Assembly (NCBI GenBank): GCA_044868005.1
Contig: JBIOVX010000215.1
Location: forward strand, 38,170-102,169
Length of the DNA stretch: 64,000 bases
Source of the DNA: DATARR01 sp044868005
GTDB lineage: Bacteria > Acidobacteriota > Thermoanaerobaculia > Multivoradales > UBA5704
Direction: 5' to 3'
A program made the translations under genes and the position numbers. Position 1 is the first letter of the stretch, and every line of letters starts with the position of its first letter. This document shows positions 57,903 to 64,000 of the stretch, piece by piece. The notes below the pieces were generated by a model. It searched no databases. It saw nothing but the letters and a program-made list of their open reading frames with translations, and was not told the origin of the DNA.

Positions 57903-58820
57903 CTAGTGGTGCGTCGACCCGCCCGGATTCTTCGTCGCGGCCTCCAGGCTGCCGTGGATGGTGGCGATCCAGGTCTTGGTGTCGATGAAGCCGCTGCCCC
58001 ACTCCTTCCACTGCTCGGGGAGTCCCTCCGTCTGCAGTTGCTCGAGGCTCTTGCCGGCCGCCATTCCCTTGCGCACGACGTCGGTGGTCTCCGTCAGCAT
58101 GCGGTGGAAGCCTTTCAAGTCCTCGACGGTCGAGAGAGGTCCATGGCCGGGAATGACCTTGGCGTCGGCGGGGACTTGCGCGATGACCTTCCCCACGTTG
58201 TCGATCAGCCCCTGGACGCTGCCGCCGTTCTCCAGGTCCACGAAGGGGAAGCGGCTGGCGAAGAAATCGTCGCCCATGTGCACGACGTTCGACTTGGTGA
58301 AGAAGATGATGCTGTCTCCATCCGTGTGTCCATGAGGGTAGTGGATGGCCTTGATCTCCTCGCCGTTGAAGTGGACGGAGACCGCATCCGTGAAGGTGAC
58401 CACCGGCAGCGCCTCGGGGGGAGACGGCGGGACCTGGGTTCCTCGGCGGGTCACACCTTCAGCCAGGCGCTTGCGGACGTTCTCCTGGGCGATGATCGGC
58501 GCTTCCGGCCCGAAGATGGCATTGCTCCCCGTGTGGTCCCCGTGGTAGTGCGTGTTGAGGACGAACTTGAGGTTGCCGGGGTTGATGAGCTTCAGAGCGG
58601 TGCGGATCTTCTCCGCCAGCGGCGCGTACTGGTCGTCGACGATCAGGATGCCGTCTTTCCCCGCCGATACGCCGATGTTGCCGCCGGCGCCCTGCAGCAT
58701 GTAGATGTTGCCGGAGACGGGGATCATCTTCATCTCGACCTTCGAGAAGTCCTGCTGCTGCGCCGCCGCCGGCAGGGCAGCCAGAGCAAGGGCCAGAGCG
58801 AAGCGCATCGTCCTACGCAT
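57903..58820 (-). CDS. Exported MBL-fold metallo-hydrolase
   Basis: A 305-residue secreted metallo-beta-lactamase-fold enzyme. Signal peptide (MRFALALALAALPAAA) is followed by the zinc site: NTHYHGDHTGSNAIF (HxHxDH), IHYPHGHTDGDSIIFF, and KVIPGHGPLS. These are subclass B-like ligands, but the overall family (IKPVSGNIYMLQGAGGNIGVS-type opening) includes many hydrolases of unknown substrate, so antibiotic resistance should not be assumed. ATG 58820 has AGGAGA about 8 bases upstream. It is transcribed toward array C and downstream of the MacB-like permease, separated by 80 bases, so it may be a separate unit. Confidence 0.9.
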   Translation of the reverse strand: MRRTMRFALALALAALPAAAQQQDFSKVEMKMIPVSGNIYMLQGAGGNIGVSAGKDGILIVDDQYAPLAEKIRTALKLINPGNLKFVLNTHYHGDHTGSNAIFGPEAPIIAQENVRKRLAEGVTRRGTQVPPSPPEALPVVTFTDAVSVHFNGEEIKAIHYPHGHTDGDSIIFFTKSNVVHMGDDFFASRFPFVDLENGGSVQGLIDNVGKVIAQVPADAKVIPGHGPLSTVEDLKGFHRMLTETTDVVRKGMAAGKSLEQLQTEGLPEQWKEWGSGFIDTKTWIATIHGSLEAATKNPGGSTHH

Positions 58821-58900
58821 GGCGGATCTCTCCTTTGCGTTCTTGGAGCCGTACAGCGGCGGCGAATCTACCACGAGGCGGCGGGCACGTAGGCCCGCCC

Positions 58901-60163
58901 CTACTCGTACCGCAGCGCTTCGATCGGGTCCAGCCCCGCCGCGCGGGAGGCGGGATAGATGCCCGAGGCGAGCCCTACCGCCATGGCGACGCCGGTCGAC
59001 AGCAGGATGGAGGCGCCGGTGACGATGGTCTCCCAGCCGGCGTAGGCGGCGACGCCGCGGGCGAGAGCCAAGCCCGCCACGATGCCCGCCAGGCCGCCGA
59101 TCAAGGAGATGGCGAACGACTCGACGATGAACTGGAAGCGGATGTCGCGGCTGCGGGCGCCCACGGCGCGGCGGACGCCGATCTCCCGCGTGCGCTCGAG
59201 CACCGTGGCGAGCATGATGTTCATGATGCCGATGCCGCCCACCAGCAGCGAGATGCCGGCGATGGCTCCCATCACCACGTTGAACAGCCGCTGCGTGCGC
59301 CGGCTCTCCGCCAGCAGGGCCTCGGGCACCACCAGCTCGTAGTCGGTCGCGCCGCCGTGCAGCCGGTCGAGGAGATCGCGCAGCAGCGCGGCGGTCTCGC
59401 CGCTGTCCGTGCCGTCCTTGAGACGCACGACGATCTCGTCGAGCGGCGAGGCGAGCTCCGAGTGCTCGAACTTGCGGTCCGCGGTGGAGAGCGGCAGGTA
59501 GATCTCGCGGGAGACCGGCGCGGCGGACGCGGCGGCTTCCTCCTTGACCGGCTTCCCCTTCGGCGCCGGCGCGCCGGCCTCGGCGGCGGCGAGCACGCCG
59601 ACCACCTCCAGCCAGAGATCGTTGACCTTCACCATGCGGCCCAGAGCCGCGCCGTAGCCGAAGAGATCGCGCCGCACCGCCGGAGCGATGACGCAGACCT
59701 GGGCGTGCGAGCGCTCGTCGAGGGCGTCGAGGAAGCGGCCCTCGGCGAGCTCCTGGTGAGCCAGCTCGGCGTATTGCGGGGTGACGCCATAGACGGCCGT
59801 GCCGTCCGCCCGGCCCGCCGGCGAGAACACCTTGTAGGGATCGATGCGGATGCGCGGAGCCACCAGCTCGACGCCGGGGATGGCTTCCGCGATGGCCGCC
59901 GCGTCGCGCGGGGAAACGCCGAGCGAGGTCTGGCGGATCTCCTGCAACTCCTCGTCCTTGAAGGTCTTGGCGCGCACCAGCACGTTGCGCAGGCCCAGCC
60001 GCTCGATCGAGGCCATGGCCTGGCGCTCGGCTCCGGCGCCGATCGACATCATGGCGATCACCGCGCCGACGCCGAAGATCATGCCCAGCATGGTCAGCGC
60101 CGAGCGCAGCTTGTGGCCCGCCAGGCTGTAGAGCGCCGAGTGCAGGGCTTCCCGCGGCGTCAT
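58901..60163 (-). CDS. MacB-like ABC-transporter permease
   Basis: A 420-residue MacB/FtsX-type permease. One N-terminal membrane segment (SALTMLGMIFGVGAVIAMMSIGAG), a large periplasmic domain with segments RNVLVRAKTFKDEELQEI, GVTPQYAELAHQELAEGRFLDALDE and a proline/alanine-rich insert (APAPKGKPVKEEAAAS), then three C-terminal membrane segments (MGAIAGISLLVGGIGIMNIMLATVLERTREIGVRRAVGA is the hallmark). The ending SGIYPASRAAGLDPIEALRYE is typical. Its start overlaps the stop of the adaptor upstream (ATGA). No ATP-binding protein is present in the operon, so it must recruit one encoded elsewhere. Confidence 0.92.
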   Translation of the reverse strand: MTPREALHSALYSLAGHKLRSALTMLGMIFGVGAVIAMMSIGAGAERQAMASIERLGLRNVLVRAKTFKDEELQEIRQTSLGVSPRDAAAIAEAIPGVELVAPRIRIDPYKVFSPAGRADGTAVYGVTPQYAELAHQELAEGRFLDALDERSHAQVCVIAPAVRRDLFGYGAALGRMVKVNDLWLEVVGVLAAAEAGAPAPKGKPVKEEAAASAAPVSREIYLPLSTADRKFEHSELASPLDEIVVRLKDGTDSGETAALLRDLLDRLHGGATDYELVVPEALLAESRRTQRLFNVVMGAIAGISLLVGGIGIMNIMLATVLERTREIGVRRAVGARSRDIRFQFIVESFAISLIGGLAGIVAGLALARGVAAYAGWETIVTGASILLSTGVAMAVGLASGIYPASRAAGLDPIEALRYE

Positions 60164-61464
60164 CGGATGATGACCATCCTGCGCACGCGTCCCGAGCGGG
60201 TGGCGGGAGCGGCCGGAGGCGGCGCGGCCGGTTTGACCTCCGGCTGGCCGGCCGGGCGCGTGGGATCGCGCAGCGCCAGCACGTCTCCCGCGGCTAGGCC
60301 GGATTCGACGACCACGCGTCCCATCGTGGCGGGGCCCAGCTTCACCTCCACCGGCGCGAACCCTCGCGCGCCTTTGCGGAAGACCACCGAGCGGCCCTCG
60401 CGATCGAACACCGCCTGCCGCGGCACCAGCAGGGCTCCCCGGCGCTCTTCGAGCAGCAGCGTCGCCTGCACCCGCTGGCCGGGCTTCATGACGCGCGGAT
60501 CGGTGCGGGCCAGCTCCAGGGTGACGGCGAAGTACTGCACCGGCGAGCCCGGAATGCGCGGCTTGGCCAGCGAGTCGACGCGCGCGATGCGGGCCGGGTA
60601 GGAGACCTCGGGCGCGGACTCCACCACCAGCGTTGCGGGACGGCCCGGTTTCAGGCCTCCGGCGTCCGCCTCCAGCACGTAGACCTCGGCTTTCATGGCG
60701 GAGAGGTTCGGGATCTCCGCCAGCGGCTGGCCGTTCCAGACGTTGTCGCCCACGCGGGTCGGCTCGCCGCGCCAGTCGCGCTTGAGGATCAGCACGCCGT
60801 CGTGCGGCGCGGTCACGGAGAGGGCCTGGAGGGCCCGGCGCGCCTGCTGGATCTTGGCGTCGGCCTGGCGGATCTTGATCTGCAGCAGGGCGGTCTCGGT
60901 GCCGGAGAGCCGCTGGCGGGTGCGCCGCGTCTCGCGGGCGTGGGTCTCCTGCTCCTGCGCGAGCTGCTGGTCGATCTCCGACTCGATGATGTCGTGGCGG
61001 GAGAAGATCACCTCGTCCTTCTTCTGGAACTGGCGGGCGTTCTCGAGCTCGCGGCGCGCCATCGCCGCGTCGCGCTCCAGCTTGCGCACCTCCGCGAGGC
61101 CTTCGCTGCCCTCCTTCTCCATCTGCAGCCGCGTCTCCCGCAGATCGTCCTCGGCGTCGGTGAGCCGCTTTTCCATGGTGCTGGGATCGAAGCGGATCAC
61201 CACCTCCCCCTGCTGGACCCGCGAGCCGTCCGCGGCCACCCAGCCGATGCGGAAGGGGCCCTGCACTCCCATCGGCGCGGCGACGGGAGTGGCGCGCACC
61301 GCCTGGAGATTTCCCTGGGCCGGCACCCGGCGCACGAAGTCCTGCGGCGCGAGCACGAGCACCGGCACGTCGCCGCCGCTCGAGCGCGCCAGGGGGAGGA
61401 AGGCCCCGAGGGCGATCACCGCAGCCAGGGCGGCGACTCCGAGAGCGAGGCGCGAGGCCTTCAC
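60160..61464 (-). CDS. HlyD/RND-like periplasmic adaptor 3
   Basis: A 434-residue membrane-fusion protein. N-terminal membrane anchor (LALGVAALAAVIALGAFLPL); lipoyl half AAPMGVQGPFRIGWVAADGSRVQQGEVVIRFDPSTM; long coiled coil (about 90-210; RLTDAEDDLRETRLQMEKEGSEGL ...); second lipoyl half VTAPHDGVLILKRDWRGEPTRVGDNVWNGQPLAEIPNLS; beta-barrel and a C-terminal extension rich in Pro. GTG at 61464 overlaps the adaptor 2 stop. Adaptors of this type bridge the permease to an outer-membrane channel. The coupling to the MacB-like permease directly downstream (ATGA overlap) makes it the likely docking partner. Confidence 0.9.
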   Translation of the reverse strand: MKASRLALGVAALAAVIALGAFLPLARSSGGDVPVLVLAPQDFVRRVPAQGNLQAVRATPVAAPMGVQGPFRIGWVAADGSRVQQGEVVIRFDPSTMEKRLTDAEDDLRETRLQMEKEGSEGLAEVRKLERDAAMARRELENARQFQKKDEVIFSRHDIIESEIDQQLAQEQETHARETRRTRQRLSGTETALLQIKIRQADAKIQQARRALQALSVTAPHDGVLILKRDWRGEPTRVGDNVWNGQPLAEIPNLSAMKAEVYVLEADAGGLKPGRPATLVVESAPEVSYPARIARVDSLAKPRIPGSPVQYFAVTLELARTDPRVMKPGQRVQATLLLEERRGALLVPRQAVFDREGRSVVFRKGARGFAPVEVKLGPATMGRVVVESGLAAGDVLALRDPTRPAGQPEVKPAAPPPAAPATRSGRVRRMVIIR

Positions 61465-62699
61465 CGATCCTCCTCCGCGAGGTCGCGGCGCGAGATCAGG
61501 TCGCCGGCGGTGAGCCCGCGGACGATCTCCACCAGCCGCTCGTTGCGCCGCCCGAGCACAGGGCGCACCTCCTCGTAGCTCCAGCCCTGGCGGCGGTAGA
61601 TCACCGGGCCTTCCGGCCGGTTGAACACCGTCTCGGCCGGGGCCACCAGGACGGACGCCGCGCGCTCGATCTCCACCGTGCCGGTAAAACGCATGCCGGG
61701 CCGCATGCGCTGCGGATCGGTGCGGTCGAGATCGATCTCCAGCTTCACCACCTTGAGCGGGTTGAACTCCGAGCGGCTGCACACCGAGCCGCCGATCGAG
61801 CGCACGCGGCCGTGAAAGACGTCGTCCGGATGGGCGTCCAGGCGCAGCGTCACCCGCTGGCCGGCGGCGACGCGGCCGGCGTCCGCCTCGTCGATCTCGC
61901 CTTCGGCCCGCATGCTGCGCAGATCGGGGATCTCGAGGACCGACTGCCCCCGCCAGCAGGAGTCGCCCACCTTCTTCTTCTCACCCTGGTCGCTGGCCAC
62001 GTAGACGACGGTGCCGGCCTGCGGCGCCGTCACGGTCATGCGGCGGATGGCGTCCTCCATCTCGCCCACGCGGGCGGCGGCGCGGTCACGCCGCTTGGTC
62101 TGGGCCCCGATCTCGGCGCCCGCCTGCAGCTTCTGCAGGCCCAAGCGCTCTTGCAGGTAGGCGATCTCGCGGTTGGCCAGCTCCAGGTCTTCCCGTGCCT
62201 GGGCCAGCTCCTTGGCGGCCGTCAGCTCCTGCGGCACTTGCACCTTGAGGGCGGCGCGCCGCTGCCGGGCCTCCGCCTCGGCCAGTTGCAGCTTCTCGTC
62301 GCGCAGCTCGATCTCGAGGTTCGTCTGCCGCTTCTCCAGCTCCTTCTGCGCCGAATCGCGCTCGGCCATCTTGTCGAGGAGCCGTTGCTCGAGCTCGGAG
62401 GTATCGAAGCCCAGGACCGGCTCTCCCGCATGCACCTGCATGCCCTCGGGGGCCAGGAAGGCGAGCTTGAACTCCCAGACGTCCGGGACCTGCGGCGGGC
62501 CGAGGCGCAACGCCTGCACGGAAGAGAGGGTCCCCGAGACCGGCGCGCCCACCACCAGATGATCGCGCCGCACCTCCACCCAGCCGCCGCCCGCCGAAGC
62601 CGCAGCCCGGCCTGCCACCAGCCAAAGGATGACGGCCGCGGCCAGCAAGGCCGTGCCGCTGGCGGCGAAACGGGTGAGCCGCCGCTGGCGCGGGCTCAT
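61461..62699 (-). CDS. HlyD-like periplasmic adaptor 2
   Basis: A 412-residue membrane-fusion protein. Anchor (FAASGTALLAAAVILWLVA); lipoyl half with SSVQALRLGPPQVPDVWEFKL and GEPVLGFDTSELEQRL; long coiled coil (about 105-225; DSAQKELEKRQTNLEIELRDEK ...); second lipoyl half MTVTAPQAGTVVYVASDQGEKKKVGDSCWRGQSVLEIPDL. The two halves are well separated by the hairpin, as in classical HlyD. Its start overlaps the adaptor 1 stop (ATGA) and its stop overlaps adaptor 3 (GTGA). It differs enough from both neighbours to be an old paralogue and not a recent copy. Confidence 0.88.
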   Translation of the reverse strand: MSPRQRRLTRFAASGTALLAAAVILWLVAGRAAASAGGGWVEVRRDHLVVGAPVSGTLSSVQALRLGPPQVPDVWEFKLAFLAPEGMQVHAGEPVLGFDTSELEQRLLDKMAERDSAQKELEKRQTNLEIELRDEKLQLAEAEARQRRAALKVQVPQELTAAKELAQAREDLELANREIAYLQERLGLQKLQAGAEIGAQTKRRDRAAARVGEMEDAIRRMTVTAPQAGTVVYVASDQGEKKKVGDSCWRGQSVLEIPDLRSMRAEGEIDEADAGRVAAGQRVTLRLDAHPDDVFHGRVRSIGGSVCSRSEFNPLKVVKLEIDLDRTDPQRMRPGMRFTGTVEIERAASVLVAPAETVFNRPEGPVIYRRQGWSYEEVRPVLGRRNERLVEIVRGLTAGDLISRRDLAEEDR

Positions 62700-63901
62700 C
62701 CGCTCCTCCCGTCACGGCCGCGCAGCCGCGTGCCGGCCTCGACGCCCTTCTCCACCACGCACTCGTTGGCCGAGCACGGTCCGAGGCGGATCTCGGTGGC
62801 GCCGCCCGCCGCGAGGAAAACCCGCGGCCGGGCGCCCGAGAGGTCCAGGGCCTGCCGCGGCACCAGCAGGGCATCCTTCACCTCCGGCCCCAGCACCTCG
62901 ACGCGCACCGACATGCCGGGACGCATGCGCCGCCGGTCCGCGCTCTCCAGGGCGATGCGCACGGGGAAATGCCGCAGCAGGAGGCTGCGCCGCGATTCCC
63001 GCGCCACCGGCGAGATCTCGGCCACACGGCCGCGGTAGGTCCTGCCGGGATAGGCGTCGAGGATGCACAGCGCCTCCATTCCCGGCGCGATGCGGCCGTC
63101 GTCGACGTCGGAGAGGTTAGCCTCGACGATCATCGAGGAGAGATCGGGCAGTGTCGCCACCGTCATGCCCACCCAGACGGTGTCGCCCACCTGAAACTTG
63201 CGCCCTTCCCACGGATGGTCGCCGACGAGCACCATGCCGTCTCGCGGGGCGCGCACGGTGAGAGCGCCGATGGCCTCTTCGGCGAGGCGGATCTCGCGCC
63301 GCGTCTTGTCGAGTGAGATCTCCTGGATCTGCACGTCCGCGGTGCTCCCCCGCCGCTGCGCCGTGAGGTCCTCCTCGGCCTTGGCCAGCTCGGCTTGGGC
63401 GCGTTCGAGGGCGAGCTGGCGTTCCTGGTAGTCGCGCAGCGAGAGGAGGTCCTTCGGCACCGCGGCGGCGATGCGCGCCTTCTCCACCTCCGAGCGAGCC
63501 TTCTCCACCTGGAAGCGCCTCTCGGCGGCGGTCGTCTTCGACTGCGCCACGGTGCGCTCGAGGGAGCTGCCGGCGTCGAAGGCGGAGAGGCGTTTCTCCT
63601 CCAGGTCCGAGGCGAATTGGGAATTGTCGAAGGAGACTACCGGGTCGCCGGCCTTCACCAGCGTGCCGTCCTCGGCCATCCAGCGGATGGCGATCTGAAA
63701 GGCGTGCGTGCGCGGCACCACGAGAGCCTCCCCGCGCTCGGCGGCGAGCTCGCCGGTGAGCAGCATCCGCTGGCGGAGGGAACCGCGGTGGACGGTCAAG
63801 TCCCCGGCCGCGGCGTCCGCGGCACGCGCTCCCGGCCCCGAGCAGCCGGCGAAAACCGGCAGGCAGGCAAAAACGAGGAGAACGGCGCCGATCGGTCTCA
63901 T
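62696..63901 (-). CDS. HlyD-like adaptor 1, lipoprotein
   Basis: A 401-residue adaptor, first gene of the operon. Signal peptide and lipobox (AVLLVFACLPVFAGC) indicate a lipid anchor instead of a membrane segment. It has first lipoyl half VVPRTHAFQIAIRWMAEDGTLVKAGDPVVSFDNSQFASDLEEK, a coiled-coil of about 120 residues, second half LTVRAPRDGMVLVGDHPWEGRKFQVGDTVWVGMTVATLPDL and a beta-barrel. The ATG at 63901 is preferred: AAGGAA is correctly spaced before it, while ATG 63904 and TTG 63913 are too close to the site. A promoter (63920-63948) lies just upstream. Confidence 0.9.
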   Translation of the reverse strand: MRPIGAVLLVFACLPVFAGCSGPGARAADAAAGDLTVHRGSLRQRMLLTGELAAERGEALVVPRTHAFQIAIRWMAEDGTLVKAGDPVVSFDNSQFASDLEEKRLSAFDAGSSLERTVAQSKTTAAERRFQVEKARSEVEKARIAAAVPKDLLSLRDYQERQLALERAQAELAKAEEDLTAQRRGSTADVQIQEISLDKTRREIRLAEEAIGALTVRAPRDGMVLVGDHPWEGRKFQVGDTVWVGMTVATLPDLSSMIVEANLSDVDDGRIAPGMEALCILDAYPGRTYRGRVAEISPVARESRRSLLLRHFPVRIALESADRRRMRPGMSVRVEVLGPEVKDALLVPRQALDLSGARPRVFLAAGGATEIRLGPCSANECVVEKGVEAGTRLRGRDGRSG

Positions 63902-63919
63902 CATTTCCTTCAATGGGAA

Positions 63920-63948
63920 CGTATACGGCAGGCACGTATTCCTGTCTA
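63920..63948 (-). promoter_or_regulatory. Promoter of the adaptor/MacB-like operon
   Basis: Minus strand TAGACA (63943-63948) and TATACG (63920-63925) with a 17-base spacer. The start would fall near 63913, giving a leader of about 12 bases that contains the AAGGAA ribosome site. Confidence 0.6.
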
Positions 63949-64000
63949 GGGGGCCGCGGGCCGGTCCCCTATAGATACAGTGCCGGCCGAGGTTTCCGTA

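Noticed and set aside
57903..58820. Beta-lactam resistance gene
   Set aside because: Zinc ligands fit the MBL fold in general, but the opening and the lack of class B signatures point to a broader hydrolase family of unknown substrate.
58901..63901. A complete MacAB efflux pump
   Set aside because: There is no ATP-binding protein or outer-membrane channel gene in the operon.
1..64000. tRNA or rRNA genes
   Set aside because: No cloverleaf with a GTTCGA-type T loop or conserved rRNA segment was found by reading.

Overview
The window is GC-rich, densely packed bacterial chromosome (or a metagenome contig). Its protein content points to Acidobacteriota, most likely a Thermoanaerobaculia-type organism. 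The signs are a VWFA-related protein of the acidobacterial kind, an esterase carrying the C-terminal LCLNxGRFRVE-type domain, a PKD protein ending in the VAPCRLLDTR-type domain, many exported beta-propeller proteins, and a TolB-like/BamA-like fusion. This placement is inference from protein families; no rRNA or tRNA gene was seen. Genes overlap by 4 bases (ATGA or GTGA) at twelve junctions.

Layout. 1-723: metallophosphoesterase cut by the left edge. 797-1330: array A of 21-bp repeats. 1460-10295 (minus): chemosensory operon in the order PstS-like protein, CheA, CheW, MCP, HEAT-repeat protein, CheR, CheB, CheY. 10398-17115 (minus): exported esterase, small protein, metalloprotease/propeller/outer-membrane fusion, FAD halogenase-like enzyme, ArfB. 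17167-22508 (plus): sugar-dehydrogenase-like propeller, lipoprotein, D-aminoacylase homologue, Uma2 protein. 22560-23125: array B. 23151-29513 (minus): ketoacyl synthase, ACP, VWA protein and a TetR regulator with two operators, then citrate synthase. 29619-42565: exported propeller proteins, a toxin-antitoxin pair, ankyrin protein, amidohydrolase, GntR regulator and PhzF-like enzyme.

42600-44640 is an AT-richer island with an orphan exported protein. 44485-48974 (minus) is an assimilatory sulfur/siroheme operon (sulfite reductase, APS/PAPS reductase, an unknown protein, Met8-like dehydrogenase, SUMT). 49231-56666 holds a polytopic membrane protein, a ThuA protein, a two-domain M42 peptidase, an FHA/AAA+ regulator and hemE. 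56698-57168 is an AT-richer membrane protein beside array C (57290-57840). 57903-63901 (minus) holds an MBL-fold hydrolase and a MacB-like permease with three HlyD-like adaptors.

The most unusual signal is a set of three degenerate tandem arrays (A, B, C). Their sequences differ, but all have a 21-bp period (two DNA helical turns), and all three fill intergenic space between convergent genes and nowhere else in the window. I do not recognise this repeat type. Other points worth following are the chemosensory operon with HEAT and PstS-like partners, a fused catalytic/pseudocatalytic M42 peptidase, an AAA+ regulator without the GAFTGA loop, a toxin promoter that implies a leaderless mRNA, and the AT-rich island.
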